In this document: positions 1 to 9,240 of the stretch, piece by piece | How the letters are laid out: every line of letters begins with the position of its first letter | Position numbering within the stretch: the first letter of the stretch is position 1 | From: Seleniivibrio woodruffii | GTDB taxonomy: Bacteria > Chrysiogenota > Deferribacteres > Deferribacterales > Geovibrionaceae | Direction: 5' to 3' | DNA length: 64,000 nucleotides | Assembly: GCF_004339245.1 (NCBI RefSeq) | Contig: NZ_SMGG01000005.1 | Location: 124,001-188,000, forward strand | Notes under the pieces: model-generated | The model's database searches: none | Seen by the model: only the letters and a program-made list of their open reading frames with translations | What the model was told of the DNA's origin: nothing | Translations under genes and position numbers: made by a program

Positions 1-96
1 CTCGCTGTAAAAATATCCGAAATGAGCTATTGGGCCGCCGAAACTGCGAAGCCCCAGCCACAGGAAAGTCACGAAAATATCGGCAATATTTCTCAT
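1..96 (-). CDS. chrA: Chromate transporter family protein, N-terminal fragment
   Basis: The minus strand from 96 reads into the window edge as a 32-codon fragment that starts Met-Arg-Asn-Ile-Ala-Asp. It contains the stretch LGLRSFGGPIAHFGYF, which is typical of the first segment of CHR-family (ChrA) transporters; these are inner-membrane proteins that export chromate or related oxyanions. The start codon overlaps the stop of the upstream Crp/Fnr regulator as ATGA (93-96), so the two genes are probably translated together. The rest of the gene lies outside the window. The family call rests on this one motif. The real substrate cannot be inferred. Confidence 0.72.
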   Translation of the reverse strand, partial: MRNIADIFVTFLWLGLRSFGGPIAHFGYFYSE

Positions 97-842
97 ACTT
101 TCTTATCCGAAAGAGAGTTATTGTTTCTGAGACATTTTTCCGCCCTGTTTCTGCACACGGCGGCGGTGTCTTCATCGCAGAAAGGGCAGAGTGCGAACTT
201 ATCCGTGAGTATCACGCTGTTCCCTTTTATTTTAACGCCCAGCCCTTTTATCTGTGCAAGCGTTCTGGAAAAGGTCTCGAATGACATTCCCAGATGACTT
301 GCCACCAGATATCTGCTGAAAGGCATCACAAACTCTTCGGAATTTGCCCCCTGATAAAGCTGAAGCAGATAATAACCCGCCCTCTGGGTTGCGGATTTGA
401 TTGAAAGTCCGTCCAGCTGATAGAGAGCGTCTTTGTAATATTTTGCAAGGATATGAAGCAGGTTCACCGCAAAAACAGGATTTGTTGCCGCCATTTTTTC
501 TATGGCGGAACGTTTGATATAAAGCACTTCCGAATTTTTCACAGCCGAAACACTTATGGGCGAGATTGAACCCATGAATATCACTGCGTCCATGCAGGTT
601 TCGCCTCTGCCCAAAAGCCTTATGGCGTTCATGTTTCCTTCGCTTCCGGAACGAAAGGTCATAAGAGCGCCGTCCATAACATAAAGAAGGTGCTGGGGAA
701 TATCCCCCTGCTGAACCAGAAGCTGTCCTTTGGCATGCTTTTTAACACTGCCGTTCTGAAGGATCTCCGCTATTTCGCTGTCGGAAAGCCCTTTGAAAAA
801 CGATCTGTTCCTATGTTCTTCTGAGATAATGTCAATATTCAT
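93..842 (-). CDS. Crp/Fnr family transcriptional regulator with C-terminal cysteine cluster
   Basis: The protein has 249 residues: an N-terminal cyclic-nucleotide-binding-type beta roll, a long dimer helix and a C-terminal winged helix. The recognition helix region reads MSFETFSRTL, which keeps the Glu-x-x-Ser-Arg pattern that FNR uses to read TTGAT half-sites; such a half-site lies in the divergent narK promoter at 901-914. The N-terminal cysteines that hold the FNR 4Fe-4S cluster are absent. Instead four cysteines sit near the C terminus (about 219, 222, 230 and 237, spacing CX2CX7CX6C). This could be a metal or Fe-S site, or the protein could sense NO or another ligand through the beta roll as DNR does. 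The position facing the nar operon suggests control of nitrate respiration. The start at 842 has only a weak ribosome binding site. Confidence 0.85.
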   Translation of the reverse strand: MNIDIISEEHRNRSFFKGLSDSEIAEILQNGSVKKHAKGQLLVQQGDIPQHLLYVMDGALMTFRSGSEGNMNAIRLLGRGETCMDAVIFMGSISPISVSAVKNSEVLYIKRSAIEKMAATNPVFAVNLLHILAKYYKDALYQLDGLSIKSATQRAGYYLLQLYQGANSEEFVMPFSRYLVASHLGMSFETFSRTLAQIKGLGVKIKGNSVILTDKFALCPFCDEDTAAVCRNRAEKCLRNNNSLSDKKV

Positions 843-900
843 ACGCTATTATAAAAGCTATTTCAGGAAGTTACAAGGCTTCACATTCTTTACTTTTTTG

Positions 901-942
901 TTGATGCAGGTCAAATCCTGTGAATCTCCGTCCTGATATAGT
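901..942 (+). promoter_or_regulatory. FNR-type box and -10 of the narK promoter
   Basis: TTGATGCAGGTCAA at 901-914 matches the FNR/DNR consensus TTGAT-N4-ATCAA with one mismatch. A -10-like TATAGT lies at 937-942. A start site about 7 bases further on (near 949) puts the box centre at about -41.5, the class II activator position. This implies anaerobic or nitrogen-oxide activation of narK and the genes behind it. Confidence 0.7.
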
Positions 943-990
943 TACTCCATGATCCTGAAAAGCTTTTTATTAAAAATACAGGAGTTTTAT

Positions 991-2589
991 ATGTCGAGGT
1001 ACATTACGGAGTGGGACGTTGAAAATGCTCAGTTCTGGGAGCAGAAGGGCAGAAAAACGGCCGTAAGAAATCTTTTGATATCGATTCCGGCAATGCTTCT
1101 GGCATTTGCCGTGTGGATGATGTGGAGCATCGTCACCACAAAAATGAAGGAGTTCGGGTTCAACTTCGGACTGACGAATCCTTCCATGTCCCCCGAAGAG
1201 CTCACCGAAACCCTGAAAAAGGTCAACTCGCTTTACTACACCCTGCCCGCCATAGCGGGACTTTCGGGAGCCACACTCAGGATTCCCAACTCGTTTCTGA
1301 TAGCACTCAGCGGCGGACGTAACGTTATCTTCACGGTGACCTCCCTTCTGCTGATACCCTGCGCAGGGATAGGCTTCGCCCTGAGAGACGTAAACACGCC
1401 CTATTATGTTTTTGCGGTTCTGGCGGCACTCTCCGGTCTGGGCGGCGGCAGTTTCGCATCGTCCATGAGCAACATAAGCTTCTTTTTTCCAAAAAGGATG
1501 CAGGGAACATCGCTGGGGCTTAACGCCGGAATAGGAAATCTGGGTGTGGGAGTGATGCAGAAGGCTGTTCCGTGGGTGACAGGTATTGCACTTTTCAGCG
1601 CATTCGACAGCACGGGGGCAGTGACAAATTCAGCCATTTCAGGAGTTCAGAACGCAGGATGGCTCTGGGTGATCCCCATAGCTCTGCTGGCTCTGGCGGC
1701 CTTTTTCGGCATGAACAACCTGCGGATCGCAACCCCCGGCATGCCCTCGACACTGGCGGGCGTTGCAAAGACCCTCTATCTGCTTGGCATAGGTCTCACC
1801 TCAACGGGTATAGGGGCATATCTTCTGATAGGCCTCGGGCTTAACATGTGGGCGGTTCTGCCGCTGGTGGTGATAATGACGCTTCTGCTGATGCGCTATG
1901 CCACCCCGAAAGAGATAAAGGGCGGTCTCAGCAAACAGTTCGCCATTCTCCGCCTGAAACATAACTGGATAATGACAGTACTCTACACCATGACATTCGG
2001 CTCGTTCATCGGCTTTTCGGCCGCATTTCCGAAGCTGTGTCAGGATATATTCGTATACACCAACCCCAGCGACCCAGGCTTCATGAACCCCAACGCTCCG
2101 GATTTCCTCTTCTGGGTATTTCTGGGGCCTGTTCTCGGTGCGGGCGTTCGTCCTCTGGGCGGCTGGCTTGCGGACAAGGTCAACAGCGGGGCGAAAATAA
2201 CCGCCGTCAGCACTGTTTTTCAGATATGCGCAACTCTGGCAGTGGCCTATTTCATAAAGGCGGCGAAGAACAGCCCCACCCCCGAAGATTACTGGTGGCC
2301 GTTCTTCATCATGTTCATGGCTCTTTTCATTACAACCGGAATAGGCAACGGCTCAACCTTCCGAAGCATCCCCTACATATTCAGCAGGGAGCATGCGGGG
2401 CCTGTCCTCGGCTGGACATCCGCCATAGCGGCATACGGAGCTTTCCTGATTCCCGGTATCTTCGGACAGCAGATAGCCGCCGGAACACCCGAAAATGCAT
2501 TATACGGCTTTGCGGTCTTCTATGTGGTCTGCCTTTTCATAAACTGGTGGAACTATCAGAGACCCGGCGCAGAAATAAAGAATCCCTGA
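991..2589 (+). CDS. narK: Nitrate/nitrite transporter, NarK type (MFS)
   Basis: This is an inner-membrane major-facilitator protein of 532 residues with about twelve hydrophobic segments. It exchanges or imports nitrate and nitrite for the cytoplasmic-facing nitrate reductase encoded downstream. Recognisable signatures are GATLRIPNSF in the second membrane segment (its Arg97 matches the substrate-binding Arg of E. coli NarK), the glycine-rich GGGSFASSMSNISFFFPK region, and GNLGVGVMQ. An upstream ATG at 949 is in frame, but ATG 991 is preceded by a good ribosome binding site (CAGGAG near 979-984) and lies 42 bases downstream of the likely transcription start, so 991 is chosen. It is the first gene of a narK-cytochrome-narGHJI cluster. 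Confidence 0.93.
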   Translation: MSRYITEWDVENAQFWEQKGRKTAVRNLLISIPAMLLAFAVWMMWSIVTTKMKEFGFNFGLTNPSMSPEELTETLKKVNSLYYTLPAIAGLSGATLRIPNSFLIALSGGRNVIFTVTSLLLIPCAGIGFALRDVNTPYYVFAVLAALSGLGGGSFASSMSNISFFFPKRMQGTSLGLNAGIGNLGVGVMQKAVPWVTGIALFSAFDSTGAVTNSAISGVQNAGWLWVIPIALLALAAFFGMNNLRIATPGMPSTLAGVAKTLYLLGIGLTSTGIGAYLLIGLGLNMWAVLPLVVIMTLLLMRYATPKEIKGGLSKQFAILRLKHNWIMTVLYTMTFGSFIGFSAAFPKLCQDIFVYTNPSDPGFMNPNAPDFLFWVFLGPVLGAGVRPLGGWLADKVNSGAKITAVSTVFQICATLAVAYFIKAAKNSPTPEDYWWPFFIMFMALFITTGIGNGSTFRSIPYIFSREHAGPVLGWTSAIAAYGAFLIPGIFGQQIAAGTPENALYGFAVFYVVCLFINWWNYQRPGAEIKNP

Positions 2590-2607
2590 CACTGCAAAGG
2601 AGGCAAC

Positions 2608-3057
2608 ATGAGATCATTACTTTTGGCTGCTGTATTGTTTTTGTTCATACAGCAGGGATATGCAAAACAGCCGGACAGCACCTTCGCAAAACCTTTCAGA
2701 GACGGCTCGCCTGCATGCACATCCTGCCACTCCATAGCGGCGGCGGGCTACACTGCGACGGCATGGGGGCCCGACATAAGCGGTCTTGCGGATATGCTGG
2801 GCGACGACCCTCAGGGATGGGCTGACTTTGCAAAGAGCAGCGGCATCCCCGCAATGGATGCGGCATATGCAGGAAGCAGGCTCACCGCTGAGGATTTCAG
2901 AGATCTTGCGGCGGCCTATGCGGCACTCCCCCCCGCAGAGGGCGAACCGAAGCTCACAGGCAGGGAGATAGCAGGCTACGCAGTTCTGGTTCTTTTGATA
3001 ACGGCAGGACTGGCAAAGATCATATTCCGCAGAAACCCCGAACTGGAGAACGACTGA
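2608..3057 (+). CDS. Membrane-anchored monoheme cytochrome c of the nar cluster
   Basis: The protein has 149 residues: a Sec signal peptide (about 1-19, ending in YAK), one haem c motif CTSCH at 37-41, and a hydrophobic segment near residues 124-141 followed by a short basic tail. It is therefore predicted to face the periplasm with a C-terminal membrane anchor. It sits between narK and narG, and its stop overlaps the narG start (TGATG, 3055-3059). It may pass electrons to or from the nitrate reductase, comparable in position to NarC of Thermus-type operons although it carries one haem motif and a different layout. That role is inferred from context. The E. coli narGHJI operon has no such gene. 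Confidence 0.8.
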   Translation: MRSLLLAAVLFLFIQQGYAKQPDSTFAKPFRDGSPACTSCHSIAAAGYTATAWGPDISGLADMLGDDPQGWADFAKSSGIPAMDAAYAGSRLTAEDFRDLAAAYAALPPAEGEPKLTGREIAGYAVLVLLITAGLAKIIFRRNPELEND

Positions 3058-6000
3058 TGAGCACAAAAATAAAAAAGAACGACTGGTTTCAGAAGATTAG
3101 AAAAAGCTCCGACCGAAGCTGGGAGGAGATATACCGAAACAGATGGCAGCACGACAAGATAGTCCGCAGTACCCACGGGGTCAACTGCACAGGAAGCTGC
3201 AGCTGGAACATATACGTCAAGGACGGACTGGTGATAGGCGAGGCGCAGGCCACCGACTATCCATCCATCGGCGGGGAGATCCCCGGAACCGAGCCCAGAG
3301 GCTGTGCCAGAGGCGCAAGTTTCTCATGGTATCTCTATAACCCCATGCGGGTGAAGTTTCCCTATATGCGGGGCGCACTGGTCGACCTCTGGAACGAAGC
3401 CAGAAACAGACACAGTGATCCTGTTCAGGCATGGGCGAGTATAATGGAGAACCCTGAGAAACGCTCCGCTTACATCTCCCGCAGGGGAAAGGGCGGATTC
3501 CGCAGGGTCAGCAGGGAGCTTGCCGAGGAGCTGATCGCCGCATCCAACATCTACACAATAAAGAAGTACGGCCCCGACAGGATAATAGGCTTTTCGCCCA
3601 TTCCCGCCATGTCTCAGGTGAGCTATGCCGCCGGAAGCCGATATCTTAACCTCATCGGCGGGGTTGTCATGAGCTTTTACGACTGGTATTGCGACCTCCC
3701 ATGCGCATCGCCGCAGGTTTGGGGCGACCAGACCGACGTATGCGAAAGTGCCGACTGGTTCAACGCAGGATACATAGTAGTAATGGGTTCAAACGTAAGC
3801 GTGACCCGTACTCCCGATGCACACTATCTGAGAGAGTGCAGACACAAAGGCACAAAGGTCGTCGTTATGTCCCCTGACTACAGCACGGTGACAAACACAG
3901 CAGACCTCTGGGTTCCCCTGAAAAAAGGCGAGGACGGAGCTTTCTGGCTGGCGGTTAACCACGTTATCCTCAACGAGTTCTACAACAGGAAAAAAACCGA
4001 ATATTTTGAAGAATATACAAGAACATACACCGACCTGCCCTTCCTCGTCTGTCTGGACAAAGACGGCGAAAACCTTTCAGCAGGCAAATTTCTGAGAGCG
4101 TCCGACATGGCGGCTTTCTCCGGCGAGGAGAAGGCGGAATGGAAGATGGCCGTTCTGGACGAGAACACCGGAGATATATGCTTCCCTCTGGGCACAGCAG
4201 GCTACCACTACGCCGAAGAGGACAAAAACAAAAAGAAATGGCGGCTTGACCCCGTCTGCGGAATCACCGGAAAAGAGTTCCGCCCCGCTCTCTCACTTCT
4301 TGAGAGAACCGACAAAAGGGCGAAGATCAGAATCCCCGTTTTCTACGGCGACAAAAAGAGCTTCCTGCGTGAAGTTCCCGCCGTTGAGATAGACACCGCC
4401 GAAGGGAAAAAACTGGTTACAACGGTGTTCGACCTTCTCAACGCCCAGATGGGCGTTGGCAGAGGACTGGGCGGAGACTATCCCGCAGACTACTCAGATG
4501 CGTCATCATATACCCCAGCATGGCAGGAGAAGCTGACGGGCATAAAGGCCGAAACTGTCATTCAGGTTGCCAGAGAATTTGCGGAGAACGCCGAAAAGAC
4601 CCGTGGAAAATCCATGGTGATAATCGGTGCGGGGATAAACCACTGGTTCCATCAGGATCTGATGTACCGCACGGCCATAATGGGGCTGATGCTCACAGGT
4701 TCCGTGGGTGTGAACGGCGGCGGACTGGCACACTATGTGGGTCAGGAGAAGGTCGCCATGATATCCTCATGGTCAACGATCGCCATGGCAGGGGACTGGC
4801 AGAAGCCGCCGAGGCTCCAGAACACCCCCTCGTTCTGGTATATGCACTCCGACCAGTGGAGATATGAGAACAGCGTCTTCGATTATTTCGAAGTTCCCGA
4901 TAAAAATGACTTCAAAGAGAGACACAACGCCGATTTCACAGCCAAGGCAGTCCGTCTGGGCTGGCTCCCCTTCTATCCCAGCTTTGCGGAAAACCCCCTT
5001 TCGCTGGGCAGTGCGGAAAAGCCTGCGGACAACGTTGTAAACAGACTGAAAGACGGCTCGATGAAATTCGCATCCGAAGAACCCGACAGAGAGCAGAACT
5101 GGCCGAGAAACTGGTTCATCTGGCGGGCGAACGCAATAGCGTCCAGCTCCAAAGGGCACGAATATTTCATGAAGCACGTTCTGGGCGCATCGGACAACCT
5201 TGATGCCGAAGAGGTGGCGACAAGACTTCAGACCGTATCTGCGGAGGGCAAAGCTCCCTCGGCCAAGATGGATCTCATCGTGGATATCAATTTCCGCATG
5301 GACACCTCCGCAATGTTCTCGGATATCATCCTCCCCGCCGCCACATGGTATGAAAAGGAGGATCTGAACACCACGGATATGCACACCTTCGTGCACCCCA
5401 TGAAAAAGGCAGTGGCTCCCCTCTGGGAGTCCATGAGCGACTGGGACACTTTTAAAGGTATAGCTGAAAAGTTCAGCGAAATGGCAAAGCAGCATTTCAG
5501 GGAACCGGTTAAAGACCTTGTGTCGGTTCCGCTGATGCACGATTCGCCTGACGAGATAACCCAGCCCTCGGTAAAGGACTGGAAATACGGCGAAGCGGAA
5601 ATGATACCCGGCAAGACCATGCCGAAATTCATCGTGGTTGAGCGGGACTATAAAGAGATATACAGCAAGTTCACTTCTCTGGGGCCAAACGCAGGCAAAA
5701 TGCTTTCCGGTCACGGCGTAAGCTGGAACTCGGAGCAGGAATATGCCGAGCTTAAGGCTATGAACGGCACAAAAAATGCCGCAGGTCACGAATGCCCCGA
5801 CCTCAGCGAAGACGTACACGCAATAAACGCCATCCTGCACATGGCTCCCGAAGGCAACAGCGCAGTAGCGAAACGTGCCTTCGGAAGACTGCAGGAATCA
5901 ACAGGCATAGACTTTTCGCCCCTTACAAAAGATGCTGGGAAGAACCGCATGAGCCTCGATGACATAACCGCACAGCCCCGCAGGATACACACATCCCCAT

Positions 6001-6656
6001 GCTGGAGCGGCATAATCGAAGAGGGACGCCCATATTCCGCCTTCACAATAAACACCGAGTTCAGAAAGCCGTGGCACACACTCACAGGCAGACAGCAGTT
6101 CTACCTTGACCACGAGTGGTACATCAAGGCGGGTGAAGCGTTCGGCATATACAAGCGGAACCTTTCGGAAGCATCCCTGAACGAGCTGGACGAAAACAGC
6201 ACAGGGCTTAAGCTCAACTACCACACGCCCCACGGCAAATGGAACATCCACTCCACGTTCTTCGACAACCTGCGGATGCTGACCCTCTCCAGAGGCGGAC
6301 AGGTGATCTGGCTGAGCAACAAAGACGCAGAAGAGCACGGCATAGCCGACAACGACTGGGTGGAGGTTCACAACAAGAACGGCACGGTGGTCTGCAAAAC
6401 CGTTGTCTCCGCCAGAATGCCCCGTGGTGCATGCTACATCTACCACGCCACGGAACGCACCATAAACGTTCCCATAGCCGAACGCACGGGCAACAGGGGC
6501 GGCAGCCACAACAGCCTTACCAGAGTCAGGCTTAAGCCATTGTGCATGGTGGGCGGCTACGGCCAGTTCAGCTACTATTTCAACTACTGGGGGCCCACAG
6601 GCGTGAACAGAGACAGCTACGTCATAGTTAAAAAACTCGATAAAGTGAGGTTCTGA
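3057..6656 (+). CDS. narG: Respiratory nitrate reductase, alpha subunit
   Basis: NarG is the molybdenum (bis-MGD) catalytic subunit that reduces nitrate to nitrite. The 1199 residues follow E. coli NarG closely along the whole length. The FS0 cluster ligands are His40, Cys44, Cys48 and Cys83 (HGVNCTGSC and RGCARG), and the motif QTDVCESADW holds the presumed Mo ligand Asp227. The N terminus lacks a twin-arginine signal, so the enzyme should be the cytoplasm-facing form. narH begins two bases after the narG stop codon. Nothing looks broken. A conserved Pro of the E. coli motif (QTDVPESADW) is Cys here, which is a small oddity beside the Mo ligand. Confidence 0.97.
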   Translation: MSTKIKKNDWFQKIRKSSDRSWEEIYRNRWQHDKIVRSTHGVNCTGSCSWNIYVKDGLVIGEAQATDYPSIGGEIPGTEPRGCARGASFSWYLYNPMRVKFPYMRGALVDLWNEARNRHSDPVQAWASIMENPEKRSAYISRRGKGGFRRVSRELAEELIAASNIYTIKKYGPDRIIGFSPIPAMSQVSYAAGSRYLNLIGGVVMSFYDWYCDLPCASPQVWGDQTDVCESADWFNAGYIVVMGSNVSVTRTPDAHYLRECRHKGTKVVVMSPDYSTVTNTADLWVPLKKGEDGAFWLAVNHVILNEFYNRKKTEYFEEYTRTYTDLPFLVCLDKDGENLSAGKFLRASDMAAFSGEEKAEWKMAVLDENTGDICFPLGTAGYHYAEEDKNKKKWRLDPVCGITGKEFRPALSLLERTDKRAKIRIPVFYGDKKSFLREVPAVEIDTAEGKKLVTTVFDLLNAQMGVGRGLGGDYPADYSDASSYTPAWQEKLTGIKAETVIQVAREFAENAEKTRGKSMVIIGAGINHWFHQDLMYRTAIMGLMLTGSVGVNGGGLAHYVGQEKVAMISSWSTIAMAGDWQKPPRLQNTPSFWYMHSDQWRYENSVFDYFEVPDKNDFKERHNADFTAKAVRLGWLPFYPSFAENPLSLGSAEKPADNVVNRLKDGSMKFASEEPDREQNWPRNWFIWRANAIASSSKGHEYFMKHVLGASDNLDAEEVATRLQTVSAEGKAPSAKMDLIVDINFRMDTSAMFSDIILPAATWYEKEDLNTTDMHTFVHPMKKAVAPLWESMSDWDTFKGIAEKFSEMAKQHFREPVKDLVSVPLMHDSPDEITQPSVKDWKYGEAEMIPGKTMPKFIVVERDYKEIYSKFTSLGPNAGKMLSGHGVSWNSEQEYAELKAMNGTKNAAGHECPDLSEDVHAINAILHMAPEGNSAVAKRAFGRLQESTGIDFSPLTKDAGKNRMSLDDITAQPRRIHTSPCWSGIIEEGRPYSAFTINTEFRKPWHTLTGRQQFYLDHEWYIKAGEAFGIYKRNLSEASLNELDENSTGLKLNYHTPHGKWNIHSTFFDNLRMLTLSRGGQVIWLSNKDAEEHGIADNDWVEVHNKNGTVVCKTVVSARMPRGACYIYHATERTINVPIAERTGNRGGSHNSLTRVRLKPLCMVGGYGQFSYYFNYWGPTGVNRDSYVIVKKLDKVRF

Positions 6657-6657
6657 T

Positions 6658-8100
6658 ATGGAAGTAAGAGCACAGCTTTCAATGGTGCTGAATCTCGATA
6701 AATGCATCGGATGCCACGCATGCAGCGTCGCCTGCAAAAACATGTGGACCAACCGCAAGGGTGCGGAATACATGTGGTGGAACAACGTCGAGACCAAGCC
6801 GGGAACAGGATATCCCTCCTCATGGGAGGATCAGAACAAATACAACGGAGGCTGGGAAAAGACCGCAAGCGGCATGAAACTGAAAATGGGCGGACAGGCA
6901 AAGCTCTTTTCAAGGATATTCTACAACCCCGACCAGCCGGTTATGAAAAACTACTACGAGCCATGGACATATCAGTTTGAAAATCTGATAAATGCGCCCG
7001 ACGGCGATGTTCTGCCCACTGCAAGAGCGGTTTCGCAGATAACGGGCGAATTTATGGACATAAAAAAAGGCCCCAACTGGGATGACGACCTCTCAGGCTC
7101 CGACCTCTATGCCGTCAACGACCCGAACCTGACGCAGGAGGAACAGCAGATGATAAGGGATTTCGAAACGGTATTCATGTTTCATCTGCCCCGTCTCTGC
7201 AACCATTGTCTCAATCCGGCATGCGCCGCTTCCTGCCCCTCCGGCGCTATCTACAAGCGTGGAGAGGACGGCATAGTTCTGGTGAATCAGGAGAAATGCA
7301 AATCCTGGCGATACTGCGTCACCGCATGCCCCTATAAAAAAGTATATTACAACTGGAACACCCAGAAGTCCGAGAAATGCATAATGTGCTTCCCCAGAAT
7401 AGAGAACGGCGAACCCACCCTCTGTGCACAGTCCTGCCCGGGCAAGATAAGAAGCCTCGGCGTTCTGCTCTATGACCTCGACGCTCTCACAGAGGCAATG
7501 ACAGCCGACGAAAAGGATCTGGTGGAGGCTTTCAGAAGCTGTGTCCTCGACCCCAAAGACCCGATGGTGAAAAAAGCGGCGGCCGAGAACGGAATCACCG
7601 CCGAATGGATTAAGGCGGCTGAAAACTCCGTGATCTACTCATATGTAAAGGAACTCGGAATAGCCCTTCCGCTTCATCCGGAGTTCAGAACCTTTCCGTC
7701 GTTCTTCTACGTTCCGCCCCTTTCGCCCGTTGTCCGCTCGTCCGAAACACACAGCGGCATTCCGGAGCTGAAAGACCTGAAGATACCCGCCCGTCTGCTG
7801 GCGGACAAATTCACTGCTGGCAACGTTGCCGAAATTGAAAGGGTGCTTAAAAAACTGCTGGATATAAGACGCTACAAAAGAGCACTCATGCTGAAAGACG
7901 AACACGAGGCCAGGAAGACGGCCGCAGAATCACTGCTGTCCGCTGAGCAGATGGAAAAAGCATACAGGCTGTTCACTCAGGCAACAATGAAAGAGAGGAT
8001 GCTGATCCCCATGTCCTCCAGAGGCGAGGACGGCGACCCCTACGAAAAGCAGGGATGCACGGGCTTCGGCATTCAGGGGAAAAAGGGGTGGCGCAAATGA
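6658..8100 (+). CDS. narH: Respiratory nitrate reductase, beta subunit
   Basis: NarH carries the iron-sulfur chain between the haem b subunit NarI and NarG. The 480 residues contain four cysteine groups: CIGCHACSVAC (Cys16, 19, 22 and 26), then CNHCLNPACAASCP, CKSWRYCVTACP and CIMCF followed by CAQSCP. The Trp in CKSWRYC replaces a cysteine exactly as in E. coli NarH, where that cluster is 3Fe-4S. The length is close to the usual 490-510. The stop overlaps the narJ start as ATGA (8097-8100), which implies translational coupling. Confidence 0.97.
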   Translation: MEVRAQLSMVLNLDKCIGCHACSVACKNMWTNRKGAEYMWWNNVETKPGTGYPSSWEDQNKYNGGWEKTASGMKLKMGGQAKLFSRIFYNPDQPVMKNYYEPWTYQFENLINAPDGDVLPTARAVSQITGEFMDIKKGPNWDDDLSGSDLYAVNDPNLTQEEQQMIRDFETVFMFHLPRLCNHCLNPACAASCPSGAIYKRGEDGIVLVNQEKCKSWRYCVTACPYKKVYYNWNTQKSEKCIMCFPRIENGEPTLCAQSCPGKIRSLGVLLYDLDALTEAMTADEKDLVEAFRSCVLDPKDPMVKKAAAENGITAEWIKAAENSVIYSYVKELGIALPLHPEFRTFPSFFYVPPLSPVVRSSETHSGIPELKDLKIPARLLADKFTAGNVAEIERVLKKLLDIRRYKRALMLKDEHEARKTAAESLLSAEQMEKAYRLFTQATMKERMLIPMSSRGEDGDPYEKQGCTGFGIQGKKGWRK

Positions 8101-8570
8101 ATGGAATAACAGAACTCTACAGCAGACTGCTGAAATATCCGTCTGACGAAACCATCCTGATGCAGATTGCGGCGGAAACGGGCGCAGACGTTTCGCAATA
8201 TTCCCTGAGCAGGCTTCAGGAGGAGTATGTCGAGTGCTTCGACTTCAACCCCAAGGCCGCACTGACCCTTACCACACACACCGCAGGAAACGACAGCGAA
8301 AAGAGCGACCTGATGGAGACCATGAACGCCCTGCTCTGCTGTTATGAAATAGCCCGAACGGACAACGCATCGCCGGACTACATCCCCGACGTTCTCAGTG
8401 CATACTGTCTGGCCGTTGCCTCGGAAGAGGAGCAGGAAGCCCTGATATTTCTGACGGATATCCTGCTGAAAGGCTGCGGAAATATCCGGACAGCACTGAA
8501 AAAGGGCATTTATGCCGACCTGATGAAAAAATTATGCAGCATTCTGGAATCGGAGGTGCGCTATGCTTGA
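8097..8570 (+). CDS. narJ: Nitrate reductase assembly chaperone
   Basis: NarJ is the dedicated chaperone that inserts the molybdenum cofactor into NarG and helps attach NarGH to NarI; it is not part of the mature enzyme. This copy has 157 residues, shorter than E. coli NarJ (about 236). The start ATG at 8097 overlaps the narH stop. The in-frame codons upstream of it lie inside narH and have no ribosome binding site of their own. The sequence is helical and acidic, as expected for the NarJ/TorD-like fold, with a start LYSRLLKYPSDE that resembles other NarJ proteins. The assignment relies partly on its place between narH and narI. Confidence 0.85.
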   Translation: MNGITELYSRLLKYPSDETILMQIAAETGADVSQYSLSRLQEEYVECFDFNPKAALTLTTHTAGNDSEKSDLMETMNALLCCYEIARTDNASPDYIPDVLSAYCLAVASEEEQEALIFLTDILLKGCGNIRTALKKGIYADLMKKLCSILESEVRYA

Positions 8571-9234
8571 TACCCTCTTACTGGTGGTTATCCCCTATAT
8601 ATGCATTGCCGTGATGCTGACGGGCATCTTCATGAACATGTTCTCGTCAAAGCTGAGAATATCCGCTCCGGCAACGGGTTTCTTTGAAAACAAGACCCAG
8701 CTGTGGAGCTCCGTTCTGTGGCACTACGGGATATTGACTGTTCTGACAGGCCACGTTCTTGGAGCGGTGTTCCCCGGATTTGTGAAATCGCTGTCCGGAA
8801 GCTATAAGGCTATGACCATTCTTGAGACCCTCGCCCTTGCCGCAGGTCTCTCCGCACTTACGGGAGTGGCTGTGTTCATTTTCCGCCGTGTGGCCGAAAA
8901 AACGGTTTCGGCAAACTCACGTCCGGCTGACTACGCAGTTCTTCTGGTGCTGGGCGTTCAGATCGTTCTGGGGCTTACCATCGCACTGAAATACAGATGG
9001 GGAATAAGCTGGTACGCATCGAACCTGAGCGGATATCTGCACGATATCTTCACACTGAACCCTTCCGCCGCAAAAGCAGCCGGAATGCCCCCGCTCGTGA
9101 TGGCGCATATCGTCGGCGGATTCGTTCTGCTGGCCATTCTGCCGTTCACAAGGCTTATGCACCTACTTTACGTTCCCGTGGGCTACCTTTTCAGGAAACC
9201 GCAGATACTGCTTTATTACGATAAAGATAAATAA
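8563..9234 (+). CDS. narI: Respiratory nitrate reductase, gamma subunit (cytochrome b)
   Basis: NarI is the membrane subunit that oxidises quinol and passes electrons through two haems b to NarH. The 223 residues have five hydrophobic segments and four histidines at the expected places: His54 and His64 in the second segment (LWHYGILTVLTGH) and His182 and His200 near the end (AHIVGG, RLMHLLYVP), matching the haem ligands His56, His66, His187 and His205 of E. coli NarI. The gene overlaps narJ by eight bases and is followed by a terminator at 9241-9280, so it ends the operon. Confidence 0.95.
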   Translation: MLDTLLLVVIPYICIAVMLTGIFMNMFSSKLRISAPATGFFENKTQLWSSVLWHYGILTVLTGHVLGAVFPGFVKSLSGSYKAMTILETLALAAGLSALTGVAVFIFRRVAEKTVSANSRPADYAVLLVLGVQIVLGLTIALKYRWGISWYASNLSGYLHDIFTLNPSAAKAAGMPPLVMAHIVGGFVLLAILPFTRLMHLLYVPVGYLFRKPQILLYYDKDK

Positions 9235-9240
9235 TATTCA

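Noticed and set aside
22-297. Short plus-strand frames at the left edge
   Set aside because: They lie opposite the chrA start and the Crp/Fnr gene and have no supporting features.
2037-2825. Plus-strand open frame overlapping narK and the cytochrome gene
   Set aside because: Out of frame with both recognised proteins, and rich in Arg and Gln as expected of a shadow.
4773-5840. Long minus-strand open frame inside narG
   Set aside because: The narG frame is a clear full-length match to NarG. The opposite frame is Cys/His/Arg rich and shows no protein-like features.
5898-6797. Minus-strand open frame across the narG/narH junction
   Set aside because: It crosses two well-supported genes and shows no domain or ribosome binding site.
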